This document shows, piece by piece, positions 16,674-24,466 of a stretch of 43,355 bases of DNA; positions within the stretch are counted from its first letter, which is position 1, and the number at the start of each line of letters is the position of its first letter. A model generated the notes under the pieces. The model saw only the letters and a program-made list of their open reading frames with translations, did not search any database and was not told the origin of the DNA. Position numbers and translations under genes: made by a program. The stretch is from Thermosinus carboxydivorans Nor1 (GTDB lineage Bacteria > Bacillota > Negativicutes > Sporomusales > Thermosinaceae): positions 1 to 43,355 of the forward strand of contig NZ_AAWL01000021.1 of the NCBI RefSeq assembly GCF_000169155.1. Reading direction: 5' to 3'.

Positions 16674-17033
16674 TTATAAAACAACGTCGACCAGCCAACC
16701 GACGTGTTGCTGCCGGGCGCGCTCGGCCATTGCCACCACCGCGTCGGGCGGCAGCTGGGCAATGCGTTTGCCGCTGTCGCCGTCGGTAAGCGTAACCTGA
16801 GTCAGGCCCTGATTGTCAATGTTGGTCGTCACCTGCACGTTTTTCTTGTCAAACAGCTTGGCCATATACTGTAAGGCGGCCTGAAACGATTGTTGGCCAA
16901 CGCTTTTCCGCCCCGCCGCGTTTAATTTGCTGTCAATCGCCTGCATTACCGGCGATGTTTCCTTGGCCCGCACCGAAAAATCCAGTTGCTGATAAAACGG
17001 TCTGCTCGAAACAGGACCAATGCTTGCCGCCAT
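16674..17033 (-). CDS. FlaG-like small protein, copy A
   Basis: A 119-residue protein whose C-terminal half (NIDNQGLTQVTLTDGDSGKRIAQLPPDAVVAM) follows the same pattern as the FlaG domain of the gene at 3785 (TKEQKVLKEFPPHELLDTI). The N-terminal half is Ser/Ala/Lys-rich and helical. AGGAGG six bases before the ATG at 17033 sets the start. About 92% identical to copy B at 20147. A role near the filament is inferred from the domain and from the yjfB neighbours; no experimental family is known to me. Confidence 0.7.
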   Translation of the reverse strand: MAASIGPVSSRPFYQQLDFSVRAKETSPVMQAIDSKLNAAGRKSVGQQSFQAALQYMAKLFDKKNVQVTTNIDNQGLTQVTLTDGDSGKRIAQLPPDAVVAMAERARQQHVGWLVDVVL

Positions 17034-17057
17034 ACACACCCTCCTGCCGCGAATATA

Positions 17058-17312
17058 TTAGTCAAACCAGCCGTGAAACGTCCCTTGCGCCGTTTCTGCC
17101 ACTTCGACAATGCCAAAGGCGCGCAGCCGCTCGCTCAGCTGCCCCGGATCAAAGTCAGACGGACAAAACCAATCGAAGTCTTCTGACATCCGGTGCCCCA
17201 AGAGCAACGCGAGCGCCGTACCGCCCGCGAGATAACTGCCTGGCAGCGGCAAGCTCACGGCTATTCGCTCTAATAAATCCCGTCGAGCTGCGTCGAGTAC
17301 CTGCCAATACAT
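17058..17312 (-). pseudogene. AbiEii-type nucleotidyltransferase, truncated
   Basis: The 84 codons encode only the N-terminus of an AbiEii/AbiGii toxin-family nucleotidyltransferase: LPGSYLAGGTALALLLGHRMSEDFDWF contains the GG...D-x-D-like core. Full members have about 200 residues or more; this one stops after QGTFHGWFD. Just 24 bp later the FlaG-like A gene begins, so the 3' part was probably lost when that gene arrived or by deletion. GGAGGAGG before the ATG at 17312 fits translation. It probably has no activity. Confidence 0.65.
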
Positions 17313-17593
17313 GCCATCTCCTCCTCCGCCAGACCGAAAAACGCCTGCCAGCAGCGTGCCGTCTTTTTCGTCAGCCGACGGCTGGTTCGCACCACCTGAC
17401 AAATTTCTGTCGCCGTAAACGTACGCCAAAGCCACAGCAGATCATCCATATCGCCCATATTGAGCACCCGTTCAATAATGAAATCCCGGTGCAAACAGCA
17501 GTCGACACTGGCAAAGTCAACGTCCCAAAACAGCCGTTTCAACCTTTCCGGCAGCCTTGCCCCGTCCACCGCCATATCTCTTCCAGCCCGCAT
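17270..17593 (-). CDS. DUF6922-type protein, partner of the AbiEii gene
   Basis: A 107-residue protein with the pattern LPERLKRLFWDVDFASVDCCLHRDFIIERVLNMGDM..LLWLWRTF, which is that of small proteins encoded directly before AbiEii-type nucleotidyltransferases and thought to be antitoxins. It overlaps the truncated AbiEii gene by 43 bp. GGAAAGGTG precedes the ATG at 17593; earlier in-frame ATGs lie in or next to the 7-bp repeat. With the toxin cut short it may be a relic. Confidence 0.6.
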   Translation of the reverse strand: MRAGRDMAVDGARLPERLKRLFWDVDFASVDCCLHRDFIIERVLNMGDMDDLLWLWRTFTATEICQVVRTSRRLTKKTARCWQAFFGLAEEEMACIGRYSTQLDGIY

Positions 17594-17611
17594 AACTAGC
17601 ACCTTTCCTTC

Positions 17612-17659
17612 CATCTCATACCAATACTTCATACCTCATACTTCATACCTCATACCTAT
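17612..17659. repeat. Module S: 7-bp tandem repeat
   Basis: TATGAGG/TATGAAG units on the minus strand just upstream of the DUF6922 gene; they add spurious in-frame ATGs to it. Confidence 0.75.
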
Positions 17660-17763
17660 ATTATACCATAATCTAGCTGTATTAACCGGCAAAGCCACAC
17701 CAAGCGTTTCAGGCAGTTACCCCGTATTGCCGCAGTCCTCCCGTTATCTCGTCCTCCGTTGTC

Positions 17764-17791
17764 TTGACTTTTTACTTTTTTCGACTAAAAT
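17764..17791 (+). promoter_or_regulatory. Promoter of the DUF4143 ATPase gene
   Basis: TTGACT (17764-17769), 16 bp, TAAAAT (17786-17791); the ATG is about 35 bp on. Confidence 0.5.
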
Positions 17792-17827
17792 AAAATTAGA
17801 TTTTAAAAAAGTCGGAGATGGTAAGTG

Positions 17828-19045
17828 ATGTATATAACCCGGGCTATGGAAGAAACGGTACTTGCCATACAAAACAGCTTCCCCATCCTATTGATCACAG
17901 GCCCAAGGCAAGTCGGCAAAACCACCATGTTGAAAAAATTAAGTGATAGCAATAGAAAATATGTAACCCTCGACGACCCGCTAATCAGGGAACTGGCGAT
18001 AACGGATCCTGCTTTATTTTTGCAAAGGTTTGAGCCGCCGGTAATTATTGACGAAATTCAATATGCCCCTGAGCTTCTAACGTATATAAAAATGCACGTT
18101 GACCAAAACGGCAGAAATGGTGATTTTTGGCTCACAGGATCGCAAATATTCCATTTAATGAAAAACGTAAGCGAATCCCTTGCCGGACGTGTTGGAATTT
18201 TAAATATGCTTGGGCTTTCCAACAGCGAAATAACCAACCGACCGTCTTCGCCCTTTAAAACCCAACCAAATGAACTAATAAAAAAAGCAAAATTGGCCAA
18301 ACCCCAAAAGCTTGGCCAAATTTTCGAAAGGATTTTCAAAGGAGGCATGCCGGCCCTTTACGCCAACAAAACCGCCGGCGTCGAAATATTTTTTTCTTCA
18401 TATGTACAGACCTATCTGCAGCGGGATATAAGAGACTTGACGCAAGTAGGAGATGATCAGGCTTTTTTTAGGTTTTTGTCTTGCGTTGCCGCCAGAACAA
18501 GTCAAATCGTAAATTATGCCGACATGGCAAAAGATGTCGGCATCAGTCCGCCCACGGCCAAACACTGGCTATCCATTCTCGTAACCTCGGGCGTAGTTTT
18601 TTTATTGGAGCCATATTTCAATAACGCCCTTAAACGACTAATCAAGTCGCCAAAAATGTATTTTCTGGATACTGGGCTATGTGCCTATTTGACCAGGTGG
18701 ACTTCGCCCGAGGCCCTAGAAGCCGGGGCAATGTCCGGTGCGTTTTTTGAAACCTGGGTTGTCGGCGAAATCGTAAAAAGTTATTTAAATGCCGGAAGAA
18801 GACCGCCGTTATACTACTATCGGGATAAAGATCAACGGGAAATTGATCTTATAATCAACGAAAACGATACTCTCTACCCCATAGAAATAAAAAAGAGCGC
18901 CGGGCCGAGCAAAAACGCGGTTAAAAACTTTGAAATCCTGCACAAGTATGGGCTCAAAGTCGGCCCCGGCAGCGTCATATGCCTGGCAAACGATCTGCTG
19001 CCCATTGATGAAAATAACTGGTATGTGCCGGCTTGGCTAATATGA
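17828..19045 (+). CDS. AAA ATPase with DUF4143 domain
   Basis: A 405-residue ATPase with Walker A GPRQVGKTTM (about 25-34), Walker B PPVIIDEIQYAPELL (about 69-83), sensor LTGSQ, a helix-turn-helix-like middle (DMAKDVGISPPTAKHWLSIL) and the C-terminal DUF4143 nuclease-like part (FFETWVVGEIVK..YYRDKDQREIDLII, a PD-(D/E)XK-type E-x-D..K pattern). Such proteins are common mobile accessory genes in anaerobes with no settled function. A GTG three bases earlier is nearer the GGAG, so the start may be 17825. Lower GC than its neighbours suggests acquisition. Confidence 0.85.
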   Translation: MYITRAMEETVLAIQNSFPILLITGPRQVGKTTMLKKLSDSNRKYVTLDDPLIRELAITDPALFLQRFEPPVIIDEIQYAPELLTYIKMHVDQNGRNGDFWLTGSQIFHLMKNVSESLAGRVGILNMLGLSNSEITNRPSSPFKTQPNELIKKAKLAKPQKLGQIFERIFKGGMPALYANKTAGVEIFFSSYVQTYLQRDIRDLTQVGDDQAFFRFLSCVAARTSQIVNYADMAKDVGISPPTAKHWLSILVTSGVVFLLEPYFNNALKRLIKSPKMYFLDTGLCAYLTRWTSPEALEAGAMSGAFFETWVVGEIVKSYLNAGRRPPLYYYRDKDQREIDLIINENDTLYPIEIKKSAGPSKNAVKNFEILHKYGLKVGPGSVICLANDLLPIDENNWYVPAWLI

Positions 19046-19093
19046 AACTGTGTACTTTTTGACAATTTAGGACCGTCTCCATTTCAAACAATT

Positions 19094-19130
19094 AAGCCCA
19101 TGACAGCGTTTAATCGGCAGCCATGGGCTA
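19094..19130. terminator. Hairpin terminator after the DUF4143 gene and hicB
   Basis: AAGCCCATG...CATGGGCT hairpin between converging genes; the minus-strand side is followed by TTAATTGTTT. Confidence 0.55.
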
Positions 19131-19135
19131 TTTCC

Positions 19136-19177
19136 ATGGAAATATTTAACATTGTCACCGGAACCGTCCCTCTGGCA
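19136..19177. repeat. Dispersed repeat, copy 1 (partner at 19998-20039)
   Basis: ATGGAAATATTTAACATTGT followed by CAC and GAACCGTCCCTCTGGCA; the same 42-bp text with two changes recurs at 19998-20039. Both copies adjoin an AAGCCC-type hairpin. GAACCGTCCC is a word often seen in dispersed Firmicute repeats. CGTCCCTCTGGCAAC is itself doubled here. Confidence 0.7.
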
Positions 19178-19225
19178 ACTCGTCCCTCTGGCAACTCTGA
19201 CAACAAGAACCAGCCTTCGCTGGTC

Positions 19226-19600
19226 TTATTTTTTAACCGCATTAGGCCGTCCGATACCGGCTGCCAACAAGTACATCGCAAGCTGATTCAAACTTACGTT
19301 TTCTTCCTTCGCCTTTCGTACCAACTCTCGGTGCAAAGACTTCGGCACTCTGACAACAAACTTACCGCTATAATCTTCATCGTGACCGACCGGCTCCGGT
19401 ATGTCTATGCCTTCTTCAATGGCTGTTTCAAGCCAAACCCGTTTGGCGTCCTCAATCATTGCGATGACCTCAGTCAATGTCTCCCCTTGGGTAATACACC
19501 CTGGCAAATCAGGTACTGTACCAACATAGCCACCTTCCTCTGCCGGAATTACTTCAAAACGATAAGGAAGCGCCAAGTAATATTCAAGTTTCTTTTTCAT
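19226..19600 (-). CDS. hicB: HicB family antitoxin
   Basis: Antitoxin of the HicAB type II toxin-antitoxin system. The 124 residues hold the degenerate RNase-H-like HicB domain (EVIPAEEGGYVGTVPDLPGCITQGETLTEVIAMIEDA) and a C-terminal ribbon-helix-helix/HicB DNA-binding part (KFVVRVPKSLHRELVRKAKEENVSLNQL). It would neutralise HicA and repress the operon. Its ATG overlaps the hicA stop by one base (TAATG), the usual coupled order toxin first, antitoxin second. Confidence 0.92.
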   Translation of the reverse strand: MKKKLEYYLALPYRFEVIPAEEGGYVGTVPDLPGCITQGETLTEVIAMIEDAKRVWLETAIEEGIDIPEPVGHDEDYSGKFVVRVPKSLHRELVRKAKEENVSLNQLAMYLLAAGIGRPNAVKK

Positions 19601-19851
19601 TATTTGTCATCCTCCTCGTAAAAATCACCTAATAGGACAATCGCTTGTTCGACGTAAACCCGCTTTATATACGGTCGATCATAAGGTATAGTAATGATCT
19701 TGCCGTCTTTAGTATATGTATAGTGACTGGAGCCGCCCCTGGGCTGGCGCTCTTTATAGCCTGCCCGTCTTAGCAGTTTTTGCAGTTCTTCGAATCTAAC
19801 TGTTTTCGGATTATTCTTAACCCGCTCATATAGCTTCTGCAAACCACCCAT
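19600..19851 (-). CDS. hicA: HicA family toxin (mRNA interferase)
   Basis: An 83-residue dsRBD-fold toxin that cleaves mRNA, with the family pattern FEELQKLLRRAGYKERQPRGGSSHYTYTK; His in SSHYTY is the expected catalytic residue. Slightly longer at the N-terminus than the shortest HicA proteins. AGAGGTG before the ATG sets the start. An AT-rich promoter with an inverted repeat lies directly upstream. Confidence 0.9.
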   Translation of the reverse strand: MGGLQKLYERVKNNPKTVRFEELQKLLRRAGYKERQPRGGSSHYTYTKDGKIITIPYDRPYIKRVYVEQAIVLLGDFYEEDDK

Positions 19852-19876
19852 TCTGTATCACCTCTTTATTATAATT

Positions 19877-19905
19877 ATAGTATTAAATATAGTACTAATC
19901 GTCAA
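19877..19905 (-). promoter_or_regulatory. hicAB promoter with inverted-repeat operator
   Basis: Minus-strand TTGACG (19900-19905), 17 bp, TACTAT (19877-19882). The inverted repeat TAGTA-N10-TACTA (19878-19897) lies inside the promoter, as expected for HicB autorepression. Confidence 0.55.
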
Positions 19906-19952
19906 TGAAACTCTTTAATTTTGACAAAAGTACTAGCATCAACTAAGAAATC

Positions 19953-19988
19953 AAGCCCATGACTGCGCTAATCTGCAGCCATGAGCTT
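19953..19988. terminator. Hairpin of the AAGCCC family
   Basis: AAGCCCATG...CATGAGCTT, one mismatch, followed on the plus strand by TTTTAATTTTT. No plus-strand gene ends nearby, so it may be part of the duplicated repeat at 19998 rather than a working terminator. Confidence 0.4.
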
Positions 19989-19997
19989 TTAATTTTT

Positions 19998-20039
19998 ATG
20001 GAAATATTTAACATTGTCACGAGAACCGTCCCTCTGGCA
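19998..20039. repeat. Dispersed repeat, copy 2 (partner at 19136-19177)
   Basis: Near-identical to 19136-19177 and likewise directly beside an AAGCCC hairpin. The rest of 19906-20070 holds nothing I recognise. Confidence 0.7.
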
Positions 20040-20070
20040 TTAGTTATTAGCATTAGTTCCACCAAAAAAT

Positions 20071-20108
20071 TAAGCCCCTGACCGCATTAAAAACGCAGTC
20101 AAGGGCTA
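20071..20108 (-). terminator. Intrinsic terminator after FlaG-like B
   Basis: Minus strand: AGCCCTTGACTGC...GCGGTCAGGGGCT hairpin followed by TAATTTTTT, 38 bp after the FlaG-like B stop. Confidence 0.75.
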
Positions 20109-20146
20109 TTATTTTTTGCATCTCATTCAAGTCCCACAGCCACTTC

Positions 20147-20506
20147 TTATAGCACTACGTCCACCAGCCAACCGACATGCTGCTGCCGGGCGCGATTGGC
20201 CATTGCCACCACCGCGTCAGGCGGAAGCTGGGCAATACGCTTTCCGCTGTCGCCATCGGTCAGCGTCACCTGCGTCAACCCCTGATTGTCAATGCTGGTA
20301 GCCACCTGCACGTTTTTCTTGTCAAAAAGACGTGCCAAATACTGCAGCGATGCCTGAAACGACTGCTGGCCGACACTTTTTCTTCCTGCCGCATTCAATT
20401 TGCTGTCAATTGCCTGCATTGTCGGCGAAGTATCCTTAGCACGCACGGAAAAATCCAGCTGGGTATAAAACGGTTTGCTCGAAACAGGCCCAATGCTTGC
20501 CGCCAT
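20147..20506 (-). CDS. FlaG-like small protein, copy B
   Basis: A 119-residue paralogue of the gene at 16674, with 10 amino-acid differences, most of them conservative. The C-terminal FlaG-like stretch from IDNQGLTQ to the end is nearly unchanged. AGGAGG is six bases before the ATG at 20506. It follows yjfB copy B by 126 bp on the same strand, then ends in a good terminator. The pair probably forms a small motility-associated operon downstream of fliB. Confidence 0.72.
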   Translation of the reverse strand: MAASIGPVSSKPFYTQLDFSVRAKDTSPTMQAIDSKLNAAGRKSVGQQSFQASLQYLARLFDKKNVQVATSIDNQGLTQVTLTDGDSGKRIAQLPPDAVVAMANRARQQHVGWLVDVVL

Positions 20507-20632
20507 ACGCAACCTCCTACAGGTAAAGTGCGCTATTTTTTCCTATTTTAAACTGAAATACCCTTTAACGCCAAGCATTTTTGTGGCAAATGATAATATC
20601 AAGACTTCAGATTTTAAAAAAGTCGAAACCCA

Positions 20633-20821
20633 CTAAACCTTAATATCAACATTACCTCCCAAATGCGGCTGCACCGCCTGCTGCATCAGTTTCAACATGT
20701 CCGCCGTCAGTGCCTTACTCTGGCTGGCAGCAGTATCCATCGCCAGTTTCATCACCTGCAGGCCGGCTTGGTCTGCTATTTTGCTATTATTCAGCACCAC
20801 CGATACCGCGGCAATATCCAT
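20633..20821 (-). CDS. YjfB-type putative motility protein, copy B
   Basis: A 62-residue YjfB family protein, 57 of 62 positions identical to copy A at 15166. AAGGGAGATGG precedes the ATG. It lies upstream of FlaG-like copy B and downstream of fliB and its small partner, all on the minus strand, so co-transcription with the flagellin-modification genes is possible. Function unknown. Confidence 0.8.
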   Translation of the reverse strand: MDIAAVSVVLNNSKIADQAGLQVMKLAMDTAASQSKALTADMLKLMQQAVQPHLGGNVDIKV

Positions 20822-20903
20822 AACAACCCATCTCCCTTAATAATCCAGACTTATTCCTTCCCTCATGTTTAACAACGTAGCAACGCAATGCCCCACCCCC
20901 GTC

Positions 20904-20940
20904 TCACTTCATACTTCATACCTCATACTTCATACATACT
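20904..20940. repeat. Module S: 7-bp tandem repeat overlapping a gene end
   Basis: TATGAAG/TATGAGG units on the minus strand; the first units code for the last residues (MYEV) and the TGA stop of the gene at 20923-21300. Confidence 0.85.
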
Positions 20941-21300
20941 CCCACCAACCAACGCCGCCTTCCAGGCCTGATAAGCTGGCACTAGCCGGTCATTGAGCGC
21001 TGCCTGAATAGCTGGCGCCTGGCCGCTCGTGGCGATTTTGTCAAATTCATCATACGCCGCCGCGAAGGCGCGGGTCGCCTCGACTATGCGCTGGCGGTCG
21101 CTATCGGCCGTGACATAATACTCCCAGTTATCCGCCAGCGTCGCTACTGCCAGCAAAAAGTCACGAAACAACGGCCAAAAATCTTCCAGGCGCAACTCAG
21201 TCAGCTGCTTGTCCATGTGCACCAGCGCCTCGTCGACAGTGGCGATGAGTTCGAGCGCTTTTTGTGTGACTTCGCCGCGCTTTATGTCGGCATCGTGCAT
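20923..21300 (-). CDS. Hypothetical helical protein downstream of fliB
   Basis: A 125-residue, soluble, helix-rich protein without recognisable motifs (ALELIATVDEALVHMDKQLTELRLEDFWPLFRDF). It starts 13 bp after the fliB stop behind AAGGAG, so it is co-transcribed with the flagellin methylase. The size and helical bundle look resemble small flagellar chaperones or regulators, but that is a guess. Its last five codons and stop are supplied by the 7-bp repeat, so the original C-terminus may have been altered. Confidence 0.7.
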   Translation of the reverse strand: MHDADIKRGEVTQKALELIATVDEALVHMDKQLTELRLEDFWPLFRDFLLAVATLADNWEYYVTADSDRQRIVEATRAFAAAYDEFDKIATSGQAPAIQAALNDRLVPAYQAWKAALVGGSMYEV

Positions 21301-21313
21301 AAAACTCACTCCT

Positions 21314-22549
21314 TTAATCGCGGACAAGGATGACCATATGGGCAAGGGTGTCGAATTTATTGTCCTTTAGTAACCGAATAACATTTTTTAGGTATGCATT
21401 GTTATGTTCCACCACTTTGGCAAACGACTGGATTAGTTTAAGCGCATGTTCAGCGCCGAGTTTGTCTTTGTGATGCGCGGCCATACCGGTCAGCAGCACT
21501 TTCAGCATGGCGTAGTGAACGGCCATTAGTACATAATTGTCAAAGACGTGTTTTTCCCCACTGAAGGGGAACAGGGTCTTAAATACATAGTTTACCAGGT
21601 AATGCTCAAGCATATGGCCGTGCTTGGCGATAAACGGCAGGTACCAGTCGCGGCCAGCCTCGGCGTAGCGCGCGCCGATCTCGTCTTTGGCCGCGTCGGC
21701 CGTGTAATTTAGCCCTAACAAAAACTCGGCAAAGCACTCGAGGAACCGCCGGTTGGTGATCCCGGCAAAAATCCGCTCGTCCGCCAGCTCTTTGACTAAA
21801 AGCATCTGGATAACCGGTTGCCCGGGAACATTGGCCAGTTCTTCCGCCAGCACTCCGCTGTCCAGGCGATTGAGGTAGGTGCCGATCAGAACGGGAATTT
21901 CCTTGCTTTGACCCGTCCGCGCCAGCTCGTCGAGTTTTTGGCAGAACAGGCCGAGCACGGCCAAGCGAACCCATAAGGGAAAGCGCCGGTCTTGAAGCAG
22001 GGAAATGATAAAAACGCGCAGTTCCCAGAAATACCGCTCGGGCTTAAACGCCGCGCGGACGGCGCTGGCGTCAATCTTTTTATTTATTACCAGCCGCTCT
22101 GCCGGGACATCGGCGGCGATTTCGTCAAATTCCATTGGTTTTTCGTCCATAAGTGCCAGCCGCGCCGCTTCCGGGCATGACATGGTGAGCGAGCGTTCCA
22201 GAGCGTCGTTGACCTGATTGATGGTGCGAGGATAGTTGGCGCAGGTGTTGGATAGATATTGTTCGCCTAGCTTTTGCTGGATGAGGCACAGCTTCTCCTC
22301 GGACAGGAACGGGCAGCTGCCGTCGGCCCTAAGCCTCACCTTGGCATAGCTGTCGGCACCTTTATTATCGCGCGTGCGCGTCACCTGCTCGTCCATCAGC
22401 GCGCGCAACTGATCGTCCGGACAGGCGCGGTATTTATGATAAGTGTCTTTGTCTATCGTCACCCGCCAACCGATGCAGCACGAGTCTGCGCAGGCGCCGC
22501 CGATGCACGCGAATTTGCCGACATACTGGGGCTGAAGCAGTTTTTTCAT
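21314..22549 (-). CDS. fliB: Flagellin lysine-N-methylase FliB
   Basis: FliB methylates surface lysines of flagellin. The 411-residue protein has the family cysteine cluster at the N-terminus (C15, C20, C24, C25 in FACIGGACADSCCIGW), then CPFLSEEKLCLIQQKLGEQYLSNTCANYPR and MSCPEAARL, cysteines thought to hold an Fe-S cluster. The start at 22549 has AGGTGG eight bases before it. It sits about 660 bp downstream of the flagellin gene, its presumed substrate, with a small unknown gene and two hairpins between them. Confidence 0.9.
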   Translation of the reverse strand: MKKLLQPQYVGKFACIGGACADSCCIGWRVTIDKDTYHKYRACPDDQLRALMDEQVTRTRDNKGADSYAKVRLRADGSCPFLSEEKLCLIQQKLGEQYLSNTCANYPRTINQVNDALERSLTMSCPEAARLALMDEKPMEFDEIAADVPAERLVINKKIDASAVRAAFKPERYFWELRVFIISLLQDRRFPLWVRLAVLGLFCQKLDELARTGQSKEIPVLIGTYLNRLDSGVLAEELANVPGQPVIQMLLVKELADERIFAGITNRRFLECFAEFLLGLNYTADAAKDEIGARYAEAGRDWYLPFIAKHGHMLEHYLVNYVFKTLFPFSGEKHVFDNYVLMAVHYAMLKVLLTGMAAHHKDKLGAEHALKLIQSFAKVVEHNNAYLKNVIRLLKDNKFDTLAHMVILVRD

Positions 22550-22628
22550 TGATAGTACCACCTTTTGCTGATAAGCTACTTGTTTGCGGGAAAAATGGTT
22601 TATATAAGTATTATCGTATAAACAGTGC

Positions 22629-22662
22629 CAAAAATTAAGACCCTGCTGTAAATTAGCAGGGT
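22629..22662 (-). terminator. Intrinsic terminator after the 79-residue gene
   Basis: Minus strand ACCCTGCT-N7-AGCAGGGT followed by CTTAATTTTT. It is 200 bp beyond the stop of the gene at 22867; the bases between (22663-22866) show nothing recognisable. Confidence 0.7.
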
Positions 22663-22866
22663 GAAGTTAGGCTTTTGGCAATTCCTTGCCTGGAAATAAG
22701 CCGAGTTTTAAAGCAAGCCAAACCCGCCTGTTCCCCTGATGCCCACTTACGCATAGATTTGACGGCTCTATGGTAATTTTTTTAAGTCATGAACCATATT
22801 CCGACTTCCATTGACCTCTTAAATTGAGGAAGATTTTACACATAATATAGGACTTAGTTTATTCCT

Positions 22867-23106
22867 TTATTGTCCATGTTTTCTAATATGGAATTCAGAT
22901 ATAAACTTCTTAAGTCGAGATATCATTGCCATTCTAATTTGAGCATCTTGTAGCTGTTCCTTTATATAGTTCAGATTCAAAAGAACCATTCCATCGTAAA
23001 CAACATCTAACACATCATTCCAAACAACTTTATTTTCTTTTTCAATTGTTATTTTAACCTTATAATGATTATCCGTTGAGTTAATTATAGTAAATTTAAA
23101 TTCCAT
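22867..23106 (-). CDS. Hypothetical 79-residue protein
   Basis: A small AT-rich ORF between flagellin and fliB: MEFKFTIINSTDNHYKVKITIE, then a helical Lys-rich tail. The beta-rich N-terminus and helical C-terminus suggest a folded protein. Codon use is lower in GC than the neighbours, hinting at recent arrival. The ribosome site is poor (GGGAAG, ten bases before 23106). Not recognised. Confidence 0.55.
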   Translation of the reverse strand: MEFKFTIINSTDNHYKVKITIEKENKVVWNDVLDVVYDGMVLLNLNYIKEQLQDAQIRMAMISRLKKFISEFHIRKHGQ

Positions 23107-23150
23107 AACTATAACACTTCCCATATATTAATTGTTAAGATAAATGTTAG

Positions 23151-23174
23151 AGCCAGGAGCAAACGCCCCTGGCT
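23151..23174 (-). terminator. Flagellin gene terminator
   Basis: Minus strand GCCAGGGGC-GTTT-GCTCCTGGC, nine pairs with one G-U, 36 bp after the flagellin stop; the following T-tract is weak. Confidence 0.6.
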
Positions 23175-23209
23175 TGTTGAAACTCGTATTAACTTCCTGT
23201 TTACTCCAT

Positions 23210-24457
23210 TTACCGCAGCAGCTGCAGCACGCCTTGAGGCTGTTGGTTGGCTTGGGCGAGCATGGCTTGCGCTGCTTGAGCGAGGATGCTGTTCTTCTGG
23301 AAGTTCATCATTTCCTTCGCCATGTCTACGTCGCGGATGCGGGACTCGGCGGCGGTGAGGTTTTCGCTGGAGGTGCTGAGGTTGTTAATTGTGTGCTCGA
23401 GTCGATTCTGATAGGCTCCCATTTTTGCCCGCTCGTCTGACACTATTTCTAGGGCTTTTTCAATAGTAGTAATGGCTTTGTTAGCCGCATCCCTACTGGT
23501 TATATCAACTCCATGAATAACTACAGTGTCTCCATCTGCAAGAGCGTTACTACCCAAATCTAATACATTGGTACCACCCACTGTAAATTTTGTACCATCC
23601 GATGACACAGCAACAACGTTTCCACCAGCGTCTTTTAAAACTTTATTAGTAGCATCATACGTATATGTCCCAGCTTCTAAACCACTATTTGCTGTTGCAA
23701 CAGTTGCCTCTGCATCTGCATTAGTACCACTAACTATTACTTTACCTGATGTAACTGTATTAGTAAAAGTAATCGTTTTTGTAGTATCCAAAACATTTTT
23801 ATATGTCTTTGCATCTGTACTGGTTGCTACTATGTTACCAGTTACGTCTAATAATTGATACGTACCATCATTGGCCTTTGCAACCGTGTAGGTACCATCA
23901 GCAAAGTCTCCTGCTGCAAGAGTACCAGTTTCTTTAATTGTTACATCTCCAGTAACTCCTAAATTATATGACCGCATGTCATTAATACTCAATGTTAGCG
24001 TTTGATTTTCATTAGCACCAATATGGAACGTACCATTAAATTTGCCATCTAGCAACTTTTGTGTATTGAATTGTGTGGTGTTACCAATTCGTCCAATTTC
24101 CTGAGCTAACTGATCCACTTCTTTTTGAAGTTCAGAGCGATCAGAAGCTGTATTAGTATCACTTGCTGCCTGAACAGCTAATTCCCTCATACGCTGCAAA
24201 ATTGAATGAGTCTCATTCAGAGCACCCTCAGCGGTTTGAATTAGTGAAATACCGTCTTGAGCATTTCTTGCCGCCTGATCCAAGCCCCGAATCTGACCTC
24301 TCATTTTTTCACTGATGGCCAGACCTGCCGCATCGTCACCGGCGCGGTTGATGCGCAGACCGGAAGACAATTTCTCCAAAGACTTGCTGGTGTTAGCGTT
24401 GTTGATGCTCAACTGGCGATAGGTGTTGAGCGCTGACATGTTGTGGTTGATAATCAT
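23210..24457 (-). CDS. hag: Flagellin
   Basis: The filament subunit, 415 residues. The conserved N-terminal D0/D1 (MIINHNMSALNTYRQLSINNANTSKSLEKLSSGLRINRAGDDAAGLAISEKM) and C-terminal D1/D0 (SRIRDVDMAKEMMNFQKNSILAQAAQAMLAQANQQPQGVLQLLR) flank a Thr/Ala/Gly-rich variable region of about 190 residues. The variable part is visibly richer in A+T than the ends, a usual sign of exchange in exposed flagellin domains. Lysines there are likely FliB targets. AAGGAGGAG precedes the ATG. Sigma-28 promoter and a CsrA-type hairpin lie in the leader. Confidence 0.97.
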   Translation of the reverse strand: MIINHNMSALNTYRQLSINNANTSKSLEKLSSGLRINRAGDDAAGLAISEKMRGQIRGLDQAARNAQDGISLIQTAEGALNETHSILQRMRELAVQAASDTNTASDRSELQKEVDQLAQEIGRIGNTTQFNTQKLLDGKFNGTFHIGANENQTLTLSINDMRSYNLGVTGDVTIKETGTLAAGDFADGTYTVAKANDGTYQLLDVTGNIVATSTDAKTYKNVLDTTKTITFTNTVTSGKVIVSGTNADAEATVATANSGLEAGTYTYDATNKVLKDAGGNVVAVSSDGTKFTVGGTNVLDLGSNALADGDTVVIHGVDITSRDAANKAITTIEKALEIVSDERAKMGAYQNRLEHTINNLSTSSENLTAAESRIRDVDMAKEMMNFQKNSILAQAAQAMLAQANQQPQGVLQLLR

Positions 24458-24466
24458 ACCGTATTT

